Positions 47,236 through 56,980 of a stretch of 64,000 nucleotides of DNA are shown here, piece after piece; position 1 is the stretch's first letter; every line of letters starts with the position of its first letter. Under the pieces are notes generated by a model, which had not been told where the DNA came from, made no database searches, and saw only the letters and a program-made list of their open reading frames with translations. The position numbers were made by a program, and so were the translations under genes. This stretch comes from Phyllobacterium zundukense (GTDB taxonomy: Bacteria > Pseudomonadota > Alphaproteobacteria > Rhizobiales > Rhizobiaceae), in NCBI RefSeq assembly GCF_025452195.1, contig NZ_CP104973.1, forward strand, positions 930,001-994,000, given 5' to 3'.

Positions 47236-48546
47236 ATGGCTGATCTTTCAACGAATTTCCTCGGCATCAAATCTCCGAACCCTTTCTGGCTGGCCTCTGC
47301 TCCACCCACGGACAAGGCCTATAATGTCGAGCGCGCCTTCAAGGCGGGCTGGGGCGGGGTTGTCTGGAAAACCCTGGGCGAGGAAGGCCCGCCTGTCGTC
47401 AATGTTAACGGACCGCGCTATGGCGCTATTCACGGTCCGGACCGGCGCTTGCTCGGCTTCAACAATATCGAACTCATCACCGACCGCCCGCTCGAAGTGA
47501 ACCTGCGGGAAATGACCGAGGTGAAGAAGAAATGGCCAGATCGCGCGCTGATCGCCTCGATCATGGTGCCCTGCGAGGAGGAAGCCTGGAAAGCAATCCT
47601 GCCGCTCGTGGAAGCGACGGGCTCAGACGGCATCGAATTGAATTTCGGCTGCCCGCACGGCATGTCCGAGCGCGGCATGGGCGCCGCCGTCGGTCAGGTG
47701 CCGGAATATATCGAAATGGTCGTTCGCTGGTGCAAGCAATATACGCGCATGCCGGTCATCACCAAGCTTACGCCGAACATCACAGACGTACGCAAGCCCG
47801 CGCGTGCCGCCAAATCCGGCGGAACCGACGCCGTATCGCTCATCAACACCATCAACTCGATTGTTTCAGTTGATCTGGATAACTTTGCCCCTAACCCGAC
47901 CATCGATGGACGCGGCTCACATGGCGGCTATTGCGGCCCGGCCGTAAAGCCGATCGCGCTGAACATGGTCGCGGAAATCGCCCGCGATCCTGAAACGCGC
48001 GGCCTGCCGATTTCAGGCATCGGCGGTATCACCACATGGCGCGACGCGGCGGAATTCATAGCACTCGGCTGCGGTAATGTGCAGGTCTGCACGGCAGCCA
48101 TGACCTATGGCTTCAAGGTCGTGCAGGAAATGATTTCCGGTCTTTCCGACTGGATGGATTCCCGCGGGTTCCGCACCATTGACGACTTCCAGGGCCTCGC
48201 CGTGCCGAATGTCACCGATTGGCAGTACCTCAACCTGAACTACATCACCAAGGCGCAGATCGATCAGGAGCTTTGCATCAAATGCGGCCGCTGCCACATC
48301 GTCTGCGAGGATACATCGCATCAGGCGATCACATCGATGGTGGATGGCGCGCGGCATTTCGAAGTCATCGACGAGGAATGCGTTGGCTGTAACCTCTGCG
48401 TCAGCGTTTGCCCCGTTGAAAACTGCATCACCATGGAACCGATGGTCTCAGGCGTCGATCCGCGTACCAAAATGCCGATCCAGCCGGATTACGCCAACTG
48501 GACCACGCATCCGAACAATCCGATGGCAAAGCTCGCCGCCGAGTGA
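47236..48546 (+). CDS. preA: NAD-dependent dihydropyrimidine dehydrogenase subunit PreA
   Basis: This is a 436-residue catalytic subunit. The dihydroorotate-dehydrogenase-like TIM barrel includes GIKSPNPFWLASAPPTDKAY, ELNFGCPHGMSERGMG and GRGSHGGYCGPAVKPIAL, with the FMN phosphate region ISGIGGITTWRDAAEF. Two C-terminal 4Fe-4S clusters are present (CIKCGRCHIVCE and CVGCNLCVSVCPVENC). It works with PreT on uracil and thymine. The operon seems to contain only these two genes. Confidence 0.95.
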   Translation: MADLSTNFLGIKSPNPFWLASAPPTDKAYNVERAFKAGWGGVVWKTLGEEGPPVVNVNGPRYGAIHGPDRRLLGFNNIELITDRPLEVNLREMTEVKKKWPDRALIASIMVPCEEEAWKAILPLVEATGSDGIELNFGCPHGMSERGMGAAVGQVPEYIEMVVRWCKQYTRMPVITKLTPNITDVRKPARAAKSGGTDAVSLINTINSIVSVDLDNFAPNPTIDGRGSHGGYCGPAVKPIALNMVAEIARDPETRGLPISGIGGITTWRDAAEFIALGCGNVQVCTAAMTYGFKVVQEMISGLSDWMDSRGFRTIDDFQGLAVPNVTDWQYLNLNYITKAQIDQELCIKCGRCHIVCEDTSHQAITSMVDGARHFEVIDEECVGCNLCVSVCPVENCITMEPMVSGVDPRTKMPIQPDYANWTTHPNNPMAKLAAE

Positions 48547-48646
48547 ACGCCGGGTTCGATTAGGGGCTGCGACAGCGCATCCATTGACTAACAGGGGCGG
48601 AATATGAAAAGTCCGGCGCAGTGAAAATGCAGCAGGTAGCAAAATT

Positions 48647-48940
48647 GTGATCCGCCATATCGTATTCTTCAGCGCCCGTGAAAAGAAAGACGTCGACACG
48701 ATCGTGAAGGGCCTGCGGCGCCTTGGTGAAATCCCCCACTCGACGGTTTTCGAAGTGATGCAGAATACCAAGACTGACCCGATTTCCGGCGAAATCGATG
48801 TGGTCGTCTACGGCGAATTCGAAAATGCCGAGGCGCTGGCCGCCTACAAGGCGCATCCGATCTACAGCGAAACAACGGCCGTCGTCCGGCCGCTACGTGA
48901 ACTGCGCATTTCTGCGGATGTGGTGTCGACGCTCAGTTAG
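48647..48940 (+). CDS. Dabb (stress-responsive alpha/beta-barrel) family protein
   Basis: This 97-residue protein has a ferredoxin-like Dabb domain (IRHIVFFSAREK, then EIDVVVYGEFENAEALAAYKAHPIYSE). The start is GTG at 48647. It lies 100 nt after preA on the same strand, and its last 8 bases overlap cueR on the opposite strand. The function is unknown; relatives bind small molecules or are stress-induced. Confidence 0.82.
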   Translation: MIRHIVFFSAREKKDVDTIVKGLRRLGEIPHSTVFEVMQNTKTDPISGEIDVVVYGEFENAEALAAYKAHPIYSETTAVVRPLRELRISADVVSTLS

Positions 48941-49331
48941 ACCCAGCCGTGCCGGAAATGCTCTCGAGAATCGGACAATCCGGCCGCTGGTCGCCATGGC
49001 AATGAGCAACCAGATGTTTCAGTGTGTGCTGTAATTCGCGCAGTTCGATAATCTTGCGCTCGATTTCCTGCAGCTTTGACTGCGCGATCGACTTGACGTC
49101 GGCGCTCGCCCGGCTTTTGTCCTCATAAAGTGCCAGCAGCTGGCGGCATTCCTCAACAGAAAAACCCAGGCCGCGCGAGCGCTGCAGGAAGCGCAGCTTG
49201 TGCACATCCGACATGGAATAATCGCGATAGCCATTGTCCGCCCGATCCGGCTTCAGGAGGCCGATATCCTCGTAATAGCGAATCGTTTTGGCGGGCAAGC
49301 CGGATTTATCAGAAGCGTTACCGATATTCAT
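48933..49331 (-). CDS. cueR: Copper-responsive MerR-family regulator CueR
   Basis: This 132-residue regulator has an N-terminal winged helix (NIGNASDKSGLPAKTIRYYEDIGLL), a coiled dimerisation helix, and the Cu(I)-binding loop with cysteines in the C-terminal part (AHCHGDQRPDCPI), the two-Cys spacing of CueR. It senses Cu(I) and activates copper export. It lies 6 nt downstream of copA and is co-transcribed with it. The copA promoter carries its operator (51876-51906). Confidence 0.93.
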   Translation of the reverse strand: MNIGNASDKSGLPAKTIRYYEDIGLLKPDRADNGYRDYSMSDVHKLRFLQRSRGLGFSVEECRQLLALYEDKSRASADVKSIAQSKLQEIERKIIELRELQHTLKHLVAHCHGDQRPDCPILESISGTAGSN

Positions 49332-49337
49332 GGGACC

Positions 49338-51839
49338 TCACAATCTTATTGTCCGCAGCCGCAGCGCGTTCGCGATGACCGACACGGATGAAATGCTCAT
49401 GGCCGCTGCAGCCAGCATGGGTGAAAGCAACAACCCGAATACGGGATAAAGCACACCTGCTGCGACCGGCACACCGAGCACATTGTAGACGAAGGCGAAG
49501 AACAGGTTCTGCTTGATGTTGCGGATGGTGGCGGCGGCAAGATGGCGGGCACGAACGATACCGTTGAGATCACCTCCGACCAAAGTTATTCCGGCACTCT
49601 GCATTGCTACATCCGCTCCCGTACCCATGGCGATACCGACATCGGCCGCGGCAAGTGCAGGCGCATCATTGACGCCGTCGCCGGCCATGGCGACCTTGGC
49701 ACCTTTGGCATGCAGCGCATCGATGAGCTGTTTCTTGCTTTCCGGCAGCATATCGGCGCGAACCTCGTCGATCCCGAGCACGCGTGCAACTGCCTGCGCC
49801 GTCACGGCGTTATCGCCGGTGGCCATGATGACCTTCAGCCCAGCCTCATGCAGCAGACGAATCGCCTCCACGGCCGTTTCCTTGACCGGGTCGGCAACCG
49901 CAACGATCCCGGCGGCCCTGCCATCGACTGCTATGAAAAGCGCGCTCTTGCCCAGCGCGCGCAATTGGTCGGCCTTCTCGATCAATTGTGAAACGTCAGC
50001 ACCGATGTCCTGCATCATGGCCTTGTTGCCAAGCGTCACGCTTCTGGCGTTGACCGTCCCGGATACCCCCTTGCCCGTCGCTGCTTCGAACCCGATTGCA
50101 TCGGCAAGTATGAGATTGCGCGACTTTGCCCCCTCGACAATCGCTTCGGCGAGCGGGTGTTCGGAGCCTTTCTCGAGGCTTGCAGCAAGTGCCAGCAATT
50201 CGTCTTCAGCAAAACCCGGTTCTGCAACCATATCAGTAAGTTTTGGCTTGCCTTCTGTCAGCGTTCCGGTCTTGTCGACGATGAGCGTATCGACGGCGGC
50301 GAATCGTTCGAGAGCTTCCGCATCCTTGATCAGCACGCCCGCATGCGCCCCGCGCCCGGTGGCGGTCATGATCGACATTGGCGTCGCCAGACCAAGCGCA
50401 CAAGGGCAGGCGATGATCAATACGGAAACAGCGGCAACCAGGCCATAGATCATGCTCGGCTCTGGTCCTATGAGCGACCAGACGATAAAGGCGATGATCG
50501 CAACAAGCACCACAGCCGGAACAAACCAGGCGGCGACGCGATCGGCCAAGCCCTGGATCGGCGCGCGCGAACGCTGGGCCGAGGCGACCATGGAGACGAT
50601 CTGTGACAGTACTGTATCAGCGCCGACCTTTTCCGCTTTGATCATCAGCGTGCCGTTGCGATTGAGTGTGCCGCCGGTCACCGTGTCATGTTCGGTCTTT
50701 TCGACCGGCACAGGTTCTCCGGTGAGCATGGATTCGTCGATGGAGGAGCGTCCTTCAAGCACGATGCCGTCCACCGGCACGCTTTCCCCGGGGCGCACAC
50801 GCAGCCGGTCGCCGGCAATTATCTCATCCAGGGGCACGTCCGTTTCTGTTCCGTCCTCGGCAACGCGCCGGGCCCTCTTGGGCGCAAGATCCAAAAGGGC
50901 GCGGATGGCGGAACCTGTACGCTCACGGGCTCTCAGTTCGAGTATCTGGCCGAGAAAGACGAGCGTTACGATCAGCGCCGCCGCTTCGAAATAGACCGGC
51001 ACCGAACCGCCATGCATACGGAAGGAATGCGGAAAAATACCCGGCAGGAACGTGGCGACGACACTAAAAGCGTAGGCCGTGCCGACACCGATGGCGATCA
51101 ACGTCCACATATTCGGGCTGCGGTTGACGAAAGAAGCCCAGGCCCGCTCAAAGAAGGGAATGGCCGCCCAGACAACGACCGGCGTTGCCAGCGCGAACTC
51201 CAGCCACGTAGCCAAACTCTCACCAATCCAGGCACGCAGCGGTAAACCGAGCATCGGACCCATGGTAATCAAAAGCAGAGGAACCGAGCACGCAGCGCTG
51301 ATCCAGAAGCGGCGGGTAAAATCCACCAGCTCCGGGTTCGGCCCTTCGTCGCCAGTCGGAATACCAGCAGGTTCCAGCGCCATGCCGCAGATCGGGCATG
51401 AGCCCGGGCCATCCCTGATGATTTCGGGATGCATAGGGCAGGTATATTGCGTCCCCGCGGGCATCGGTTGGGCCGCTGGCCGGTCGCCAAGATAATCCTG
51501 CGGTGCGTTCTCAAATTTTGCCAGGCAGCCTGCCGAGCAGAAATAGTATTTTTCACCTTCATGACGCAGGAAATGTTTCGCGCTTGCGCGGTCTACTTTC
51601 ATGCCGCAAACAGGATCGATCGCCTCGAGATAGGCCTCCGGCTCCGCCGTGAATTTGCTCTGGCAGCCTGCAGAGCAGAAATGAAACAGCCGCCCGCCAT
51701 GTTCGGCTGTCGGTTTGTTCGCCTTCGGGTCTACAATCATCCCGCATACCGGATCGCGCACGATTGCAGCTTCTGCGCTTTTCTCCCCGCCGCAGCAGGA
51801 ATCATCGTGGCTGTGGTGGGGGTGATGGTCGTGTTTCAT
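49338..51839 (-). CDS. copA: Copper-translocating P1B-type ATPase with YHS domains
   Basis: This is an 833-residue heavy-metal P-type ATPase. Instead of the usual HMA metal-binding domains, the N-terminus has a His-rich start ([11 protein letters not shown]), two YHS domains ([10 protein letters not shown] with [21 protein letters not shown] with [11 protein letters not shown]), and a [22 protein letters not shown] heavy-metal-binding segment. The pump core is intact: [37 protein letters not shown] and [20 protein letters not shown]. It should export Cu(I). It is controlled by CueR, encoded directly downstream. Confidence 0.95.
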   Translation of the reverse strand: MKHDHHPHHSHDDSCCGGEKSAEAAIVRDPVCGMIVDPKANKPTAEHGGRLFHFCSAGCQSKFTAEPEAYLEAIDPVCGMKVDRASAKHFLRHEGEKYYFCSAGCLAKFENAPQDYLGDRPAAQPMPAGTQYTCPMHPEIIRDGPGSCPICGMALEPAGIPTGDEGPNPELVDFTRRFWISAACSVPLLLITMGPMLGLPLRAWIGESLATWLEFALATPVVVWAAIPFFERAWASFVNRSPNMWTLIAIGVGTAYAFSVVATFLPGIFPHSFRMHGGSVPVYFEAAALIVTLVFLGQILELRARERTGSAIRALLDLAPKRARRVAEDGTETDVPLDEIIAGDRLRVRPGESVPVDGIVLEGRSSIDESMLTGEPVPVEKTEHDTVTGGTLNRNGTLMIKAEKVGADTVLSQIVSMVASAQRSRAPIQGLADRVAAWFVPAVVLVAIIAFIVWSLIGPEPSMIYGLVAAVSVLIIACPCALGLATPMSIMTATGRGAHAGVLIKDAEALERFAAVDTLIVDKTGTLTEGKPKLTDMVAEPGFAEDELLALAASLEKGSEHPLAEAIVEGAKSRNLILADAIGFEAATGKGVSGTVNARSVTLGNKAMMQDIGADVSQLIEKADQLRALGKSALFIAVDGRAAGIVAVADPVKETAVEAIRLLHEAGLKVIMATGDNAVTAQAVARVLGIDEVRADMLPESKKQLIDALHAKGAKVAMAGDGVNDAPALAAADVGIAMGTGADVAMQSAGITLVGGDLNGIVRARHLAAATIRNIKQNLFFAFVYNVLGVPVAAGVLYPVFGLLLSPMLAAAAMSISSVSVIANALRLRTIRL

Positions 51840-51875
51840 GATGCAACTTTCGGTTAGGAACCAGATAGTGCATCA

Positions 51876-51906
51876 AAGGTAATCTTTCCAGTAACTGGAA
51901 GGTCAA
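51876..51906 (-). promoter_or_regulatory. CueR-type promoter/operator of copA
   Basis: On the minus strand, -35 TTGACC and -10 TACCTT are separated by a 19-bp spacer, the over-long spacing typical of MerR-family promoters. The spacer contains the dyad CCTTCCAGTTACTGGAAAG, matching the known CueR box. It lies 37 nt before the copA ATG. Confidence 0.9.
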
Positions 51907-51962
51907 GGGTTTTTCGAGGTGGATGGGAAGTGAAGAAAGAGCCCTTCGAAGGGTGCCGACAC

Positions 51963-52081
51963 TAACCCTCCCCCTTGTGGGGAGGGAGGCTGCGAAGCAG
52001 CAGGGAGGGGCTTTGAGGCAAAGTTTTCATAAGCCCCCTCCCGGACCTACGGTCCTGCCCTCCCCACAAGGGGGAGGGTTA
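51963..52081. repeat. Inverted repeat with perfect 24-bp arms
   Basis: TAACCCTCCCCCTTGTGGGGAGGG (51963-51986) is the exact reverse complement of 52058-52081. The intervening 71 bp contain smaller G/C palindromes. It is a typical rhizobial intergenic palindrome, lying between copA's promoter and the end of the AraC/MGMT gene, and may act as a bidirectional terminator. Confidence 0.85.
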
Positions 52082-52092
52082 AGAAACTGAGC

Positions 52093-52995
52093 TCAACCCG
52101 CCTGTGCCTGATCCGCCGCTTCTCCGCCCAACTGACCGGCTTCCCAACCAAGGATGGCGCGTTTTCGAGTCAAGCCCCAATGATAGCCGGTCAGCGCTCC
52201 GGACTTGCCGACTGCGCGATGGCAGGGGACGACGAAACTGACCGGGTTGGCGCCGACGGCGGCACCCACGGCGCGCGAAGCCTTGGGGGAGCCGATATCG
52301 GCGGCGATATCCGAGTAGGCGACGCATTTGCCCATCGGGATCTTCAGCAATGCTTCCCAGACACGCAGCTGGAAATCCGTGCCGATCGTGACGACCTTGA
52401 GCGGCCGGTCGGCACGCCATTCTGCCGGGTTGAAGATGCGCGCTGCATAGGGAGCGGTCGCGGCGAGATCTTCAACATAGCTGGCATTTGGCCAACGCGA
52501 TGTCATATCGGCCAGCGCTTCCCTCTCCTTGCCCGGATCGGCGAAGGCCAGACCCGCCAGCCCGCGGTCCGTCACCATCACCAGCGCCAGGCCGAACGGC
52601 GAAATCAGAAAGCCGTAGCGGATTGTCAGCCCCGCACCGCGGGTTTTGTAATCGCCCGGCGACATGCCTTCGTGCGTGACAAACAGATCATGCAGCCGGC
52701 TTGGACCCGAAAGACCCGTTTCATAGGCTGTTTCCAGGAGCGGCATCCCCTCATCCAGCAAACGCCGGGCATGATCGATAGTCACCGCCTGCAGGAACCC
52801 CTTGGGAGAAAGGCCCGCCCAGCGGGTGAACAGCTTCTGCAACGCGGTTGGCGACAGCCCGGTGTCGCGGGCCAGTGTCTCCAGCGACGGCTGGTCGCGA
52901 TAGTCCTTGCTGATACGTTCGATGATATGACTGACGATCGCATAATCGTCGCCGGTCGGGGTGATGTCTTTCTGAAGTATGGCATGTGGTTTCAT
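52093..52995 (-). CDS. AraC-type HTH / methylated-DNA-protein-cysteine methyltransferase
   Basis: This is a 300-residue bifunctional repair protein. Residues about 1-105 form an AraC HTH (SLETLARDTGLSPTALQKLF; LLETAYETGLSGPSRLHDLF). Residues about 125-285 form the MGMT domain with the acceptor cysteine in VPCHRAVGKSGALTGY. The Ada N-terminal zinc (phosphotriester-sensing) domain is absent, so it can remove O6-alkylguanine lesions but probably cannot sense phosphotriesters in the way Ada does. Family members are often annotated as bifunctional transcriptional activator/DNA repair enzyme. Confidence 0.9.
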   Translation of the reverse strand: MKPHAILQKDITPTGDDYAIVSHIIERISKDYRDQPSLETLARDTGLSPTALQKLFTRWAGLSPKGFLQAVTIDHARRLLDEGMPLLETAYETGLSGPSRLHDLFVTHEGMSPGDYKTRGAGLTIRYGFLISPFGLALVMVTDRGLAGLAFADPGKEREALADMTSRWPNASYVEDLAATAPYAARIFNPAEWRADRPLKVVTIGTDFQLRVWEALLKIPMGKCVAYSDIAADIGSPKASRAVGAAVGANPVSFVVPCHRAVGKSGALTGYHWGLTRKRAILGWEAGQLGGEAADQAQAG

Positions 52996-53072
52996 GAGTT
53001 TTTACCTCTCTATTGAGGCTATATGACCACTCCGGGGCCCTTGTCGCCACCCGATTCTTGCAGGCCGTGGAT

Positions 53073-53579
53073 TTACCGGCCCTTGGCGGTTGCAAGTGCC
53101 ATCTGGAATGCGGAAGCGAAGCTTTCACGGTCATCGGGATTGAGAAACGAGCCGATCGCCACGGCCTTGCCCTGCCCTTCGACCAGCATTGACGTGATGC
53201 CGATTTCCGCATGACGGGCGACGCTGAATCGTGTCCAGAACGGATTGAATTCATGCAGCTTGGCCCGGCCTGACGGGGCGACCTGGCGGATTTTCAAGGC
53301 AATGCGCGAAACGCTCACCTCTTCATGGGCTTTTGCCGACGTATAATTCATCCTGAAAGCTATATAGACCAGCAGAACATCGAGGCCGAAGAAGCCAAAA
53401 ACCGGCCAGGCACCAAGGGATAGAAAAAATAGGCCGGTGAGGAAGCTGCTGACACCCATCGTTGCCATCAGGATTAGAAAACCCGAACGCGCGAGCGAAC
53501 GATGAGGCACGAGAAGCGCACGAAAAATTTCTTCCTCGTTTTGGCCCGCAGCGTCAATTGGGTTCATTGTTTGGCTCAT
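53073..53579 (-). CDS. DUF2244 family membrane protein
   Basis: This protein has about 168 residues and two membrane helices near the N-terminus (SGFLILMATMGVSSFLTGLF; GAWPVFGFFGLDVLLVYIAF), followed by a cytosolic beta domain (FNPFWTRFSVARHAEIG, family hallmark). ATG at 53579 is the preferred start, because relatives begin shortly before the PHRSL motif; an ATG at 53603 is possible. It is divergent from nth, with starts nearly overlapping. Unknown function. Confidence 0.82.
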   Translation of the reverse strand: MSQTMNPIDAAGQNEEEIFRALLVPHRSLARSGFLILMATMGVSSFLTGLFFLSLGAWPVFGFFGLDVLLVYIAFRMNYTSAKAHEEVSVSRIALKIRQVAPSGRAKLHEFNPFWTRFSVARHAEIGITSMLVEGQGKAVAIGSFLNPDDRESFASAFQMALATAKGR

Positions 53580-53601
53580 GGGCGTTGAGTATAGATTGAG
53601 C

Positions 53602-54417
53602 ATGGAAAATCCCAAGCGTAAAATCGATCAGAAGAGAGCAATTCCAGGAAAAGTGGGAACCGGTTTTCCGTCCGGGATCGCGGAAGAGCAGAGTGTGAGC
53701 CCTGCCAAGTCAACCAAGGCACGCAACGTTCCGGGCACGCGTTATAACGCTGCGGAAATCCATGAAATCTTCCGGCGTTTTTCGGTCCAGCGCCCTGAGC
53801 CCCGGGGCGAGCTTGAACATATCAATCCCTTCACCCTGCTCGTCGCCGTGGTGCTTTCAGCGCAAGCGACCGACGCCGGTGTGAACAAGGCGACGCGGGC
53901 ATTGTTCAAGGTCGCGGACACGCCGGAAAAGATGCTGGCGCTGGGCGAAGCAAAGGTCGGCGACTATATCCGCACTATCGGGCTGTGGCGCAACAAGGCG
54001 AAGAATGTCATCGCTTTGTCCGAGGCGCTCATCAACCAATATGGCAGCGTGGTTCCGGATGATCGCGACGAGCTGATCAAATTGCCGGGCGTTGGCCGCA
54101 AGACGGCTAATGTCGTCCTCAACATGGCTTTCGGCCAATCGACCATGGCGGTGGACACCCACATCTTCCGTATTGGCAACCGGCTTGGCCTTGCACCCGG
54201 CAAGACGCCGGAGGAGGTGGAAGCGCGGCTGATGAAGGTTGTTCCTTCTGAATATCTTTATCACGCGCACCACTGGCTGATCCTGCATGGCCGCTATATC
54301 TGCAAGGCGCGCAAACCGGAATGCCCTTCCTGCGTTATCGCCGATATCTGCAAAGCAGCGGAAAAGACCTCGGAAATACCGGCGCCGCTGGTGCCGCTGC
54401 CACCACAAATTATCTGA
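53602..54417 (+). CDS. nth: Endonuclease III
   Basis: This base-excision-repair glycosylase/AP lyase has about 271 residues. It contains the helix-hairpin-helix (LPGVGRKTANVVLN), the catalytic Lys in NKATRALF-type context and catalytic Asp in MAVDTHIFRIGNRLG, and the 4Fe-4S cluster C-x6-C-x2-C-x5-C near the C-terminus (CKARKPECPSCVIADIC). A basic extension of about 50 residues precedes the core. A longer start at 53578 is possible. The end overlaps the convergent gene by 8 nt. Confidence 0.95.
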   Translation: MENPKRKIDQKRAIPGKVGTGFPSGIAEEQSVSPAKSTKARNVPGTRYNAAEIHEIFRRFSVQRPEPRGELEHINPFTLLVAVVLSAQATDAGVNKATRALFKVADTPEKMLALGEAKVGDYIRTIGLWRNKAKNVIALSEALINQYGSVVPDDRDELIKLPGVGRKTANVVLNMAFGQSTMAVDTHIFRIGNRLGLAPGKTPEEVEARLMKVVPSEYLYHAHHWLILHGRYICKARKPECPSCVIADICKAAEKTSEIPAPLVPLPPQII

Positions 54418-55129
54418 TCACAGTGGCTGGAGGCTCGGACTGCGCGACCGCCTTGTGCAAATGCACCATCATCGCCGCAGCAAAGAGCGGGGTCAAAAGA
54501 TTGAGGATCGGGATCGCCATGAAGGCGGCGATGACCAGCCCTCCCAAAAACACTGTCGTCGCATGTTTTGAGCGCAGCGCCTTGGCCTCCAATTCCGGAC
54601 GAAAGCGCATCGCGGCAAATTCGAAGAACTCGCGGCCGAGCAGATAGCCATTGACGACGAAAAAGGCGATAATGTTGACGCCGGGGATCAGCAGCATCAG
54701 CAAAGCAGCAATATTGCCGAGAATAACGACGCCGAGGAATTTCACCGACAGGATCAGCGATCGGACAGCGGGCAATGGCTGTCCTTTCGGGTCGAGTGGG
54801 TAATCTTCTTTTTCTACCACCGCCGCCACATCGTCGAGGAAGAGCCCGGCAACGATTGCCGTGACGGGCGCTATAAGAAGTGCCAATCCAAGCGCAAGCC
54901 CAATGCTTGCAAGAATGCCGGCAAGGAACCCGAGCCATCCCGCCCAGGACGGCAGTTCCGGCAGCATCTGGTCGAAAAAGGGCCATGCGAGCGCTTCGAA
55001 CAGTTCCCGCAGGCCGAACCATATGCCGATGAGCAGCAAAACGGTCAGGCCGATCGATTTCCACAGGACAGCACGAAACTCCGGGCGAAACAGATGATTG
55101 GCCGCAGCGCGGGCGCTTTCAACGATCAT
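54410..55129 (-). CDS. EI24 domain / CysZ-like sulfate transporter family membrane protein
   Basis: This 239-residue protein has four or more membrane segments (IGLTVLLLIGIWFGL; WLGFLAGILASIGLALGLALLIAPVTAIVAGLFLDDV; FLGVVILGNIAALLMLLIPGVNIIAFFVVNGYLLGREFFEFAAMR; VFLGGLVIAAFMAIPILNLL). The NGYLLGREFFEFAAMR motif marks the EI24/CysZ family, which in enterobacteria takes up sulfate. A sulfate role here is unproved. Confidence 0.85.
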   Translation of the reverse strand: MIVESARAAANHLFRPEFRAVLWKSIGLTVLLLIGIWFGLRELFEALAWPFFDQMLPELPSWAGWLGFLAGILASIGLALGLALLIAPVTAIVAGLFLDDVAAVVEKEDYPLDPKGQPLPAVRSLILSVKFLGVVILGNIAALLMLLIPGVNIIAFFVVNGYLLGREFFEFAAMRFRPELEAKALRSKHATTVFLGGLVIAAFMAIPILNLLTPLFAAAMMVHLHKAVAQSEPPATVIR

Positions 55130-55293
55130 TTAGGGTCGCTCTCCAAGGTTGCCGGGTTGCGGACATAGGGGCAGTTCACCGGTGAGACAAGGCAACACAC
55201 CAAACAAGGGGTAGTCAACCGGCTGCCGACGCGCTAGGACAGGCGCCAAAATAACCGCCAACAGGTACCGAACAGTTCAATCCCGGAGTTTTC

Positions 55294-56286
55294 ATGTCCA
55301 GCTTTGACGTGCTTTGCATCGGCAACGCCATCGTCGATATCATTGCCCGCACCGATGATGATTTCATCATCAAGAACGGCATCATCAAGAACGCCATGAA
55401 CCTGATCGATGCTGATCGCGCGGAGTTTCTCTACGAACGCATGGGTCCGGCGATCGAAGCGTCCGGCGGAAGTGCAGGCAACACCGCCGCTGGCGTCGCC
55501 AGTCTCGGCGGGCGTGCAGCCTATTTTGGCAAGGTCGCAGACGATCAACTTGGCCATGTGTTCACCCATGATATCCGTTCGCAGGGCGTTGCCTTCGATA
55601 CACGCGTATTGAATTCGCCGCCCCCCACCGCGCGCTCGATGATCTTTGTCACCCCGGATGGTGAGCGCTCGATGAACACCTATCTCGGCGCCTGCGTCGA
55701 GCTTGGACCGGAAGATGTTGAAAGTTCCAAGGTTTCCGAAGCCAAGGTCACCTATTTCGAGGGCTATCTTTGGGATCCGCCCCGGGCCAAGGAAGCAATC
55801 CGCCTGTCGGCGAAGATCGCGCATGAGTATGGGCGCGAAGTGTCGATGACGCTATCAGACCCTTTCTGCGTCGATCGCTACCGCGAGGAGTTCCTTGAGC
55901 TTATGCGCTCCGGCACGGTGGACATCGTCTTTGCCAATGAGGCGGAATTGAAGTCACTGTACCAGACCGATGATTTCGAAAAGGGCCTCGAACTCATCCG
56001 CAGGGATTGCAAACTTGCAGCCGTAACCCGGTCCGAGAAGGGCTCGGTCGTGGTCTCGAAGGATGAGACCGTGGCGGTTCCGGCGATCGAGATTGCGGAA
56101 CTGGTCGATACGACCGGCGCTGGCGATCTTTATGCCGCCGGCTTCCTGTTCGGGTATACGAACGGCCGGTCCTTGACGGATTGTGCCAAACTCGGTTCGC
56201 TGGCCGCAGGTCTCGTCATTCAGCAGATCGGTCCGCGGCCGCAGCAGAACCTGAAAGCGGCTGCCAAGCAAGCTGGATTGCTCTAG
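55294..56286 (+). CDS. PfkB-family carbohydrate kinase (adenosine kinase)
   Basis: This 330-residue ribokinase-family enzyme starts with FDVLCIGNAIVDIIARTDD, then has the substrate-site motif ASGGSAGNTAAGVASLGG and the PfkB signature DTTGAGDLYAAGFLFGYTNG near residue 273, with the catalytic Asp in GAGD. Rhizobial homologues are annotated as adenosine kinase, which converts adenosine to AMP. The reaction is inferred from family resemblance. Its last 4 bases overlap the convergent toxin gene. Confidence 0.9.
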   Translation: MSSFDVLCIGNAIVDIIARTDDDFIIKNGIIKNAMNLIDADRAEFLYERMGPAIEASGGSAGNTAAGVASLGGRAAYFGKVADDQLGHVFTHDIRSQGVAFDTRVLNSPPPTARSMIFVTPDGERSMNTYLGACVELGPEDVESSKVSEAKVTYFEGYLWDPPRAKEAIRLSAKIAHEYGREVSMTLSDPFCVDRYREEFLELMRSGTVDIVFANEAELKSLYQTDDFEKGLELIRRDCKLAAVTRSEKGSVVVSKDETVAVPAIEIAELVDTTGAGDLYAAGFLFGYTNGRSLTDCAKLGSLAAGLVIQQIGPRPQQNLKAAAKQAGLL

Positions 56287-56669
56287 GCGTTGATCGCTAT
56301 CGGATGAGCCACAAGCGCGCGATCTATCGTGACAAGGCGCAAGCCTTCGACCTGACATTGCGCCAGCAACAACCGGTCAAAAGGATCCCGCGTCAGTGGC
56401 TCGGGCTCGACGGCAATCAAAGTGTGGTGCTCGTCGATTGCAATGAGTTCGATACCAATGCTGGTCAACAGACTTGGCAATGCTTTGAGAGGGGGCGTCA
56501 GCTGGAGTTTTCCGAGCCGCCACTTGATCGCGATTTCCCACAAACTGGCCACGCTCACGTAGAATTCACCGGTCGGATCGGCGAGCAAGCTGCGGATTCC
56601 GGGCGTAAACCTGTCCAGCCGCTGTTCGATAATAGCCAGCAGAATATGAGTATCCAATAATATTCTCAT
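56283..56669 (-). CDS. PIN-domain toxin (VapC-like) of a type II toxin-antitoxin pair
   Basis: This 128-residue protein has the PIN-domain acidic residues: Asp in MRILLDTHIL, Glu in VASLWEIAIKWRLGKL, Asp in RDPFDRLLLAQC and Asp in LVTIDRAL. It is a likely RNase. Its ATG overlaps the antitoxin stop by 4 nt (56666-56669), the usual toxin-antitoxin layout, with the antitoxin first. Confidence 0.9.
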   Translation of the reverse strand: MRILLDTHILLAIIEQRLDRFTPGIRSLLADPTGEFYVSVASLWEIAIKWRLGKLQLTPPLKALPSLLTSIGIELIAIDEHHTLIAVEPEPLTRDPFDRLLLAQCQVEGLRLVTIDRALVAHPIAINA

Positions 56670-56935
56670 GCGTCTGGCGGCAGAGGCTCAAGGAGAAAAT
56701 CTTCTGGCAAAGGTTCGTCGAAATCGTCCGCAATAAAGGGCACAATCGTCGTGATGCCGTGGACTTTCTTGAATTCGTCAATCGCCTCCAACCGCAGCCC
56801 CTTTCGAGGCTTGTGCGGCACGAGATCAAACGCCGGGCGACCGTTGCGCGTGACCACAATGGTTTCCCCCTTTTCGACCTGCCGGGCAAGCTCGGTCAGG
56901 CGATTCTTTGCGTCCCGGATCGATACAGTTGTCAT
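56666..56935 (-). CDS. Phd/YefM-family antitoxin
   Basis: This 89-residue protein has an N-terminal Phd/YefM DNA-binding domain (MTTVSIRDAKNRLTELARQV, then GETIVVTRNGRPAFDLVPH) and an acidic C-terminal toxin-binding tail (ADDFDEPLPEDFLLEPLPPDA). It neutralises the downstream PIN toxin and should repress the operon. Confidence 0.9.
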   Translation of the reverse strand: MTTVSIRDAKNRLTELARQVEKGETIVVTRNGRPAFDLVPHKPRKGLRLEAIDEFKKVHGITTIVPFIADDFDEPLPEDFLLEPLPPDA

Positions 56936-56980
56936 GGGCGGATTGTGGCCACATGTAGCTCTTTTGTCAAGCCATACATT

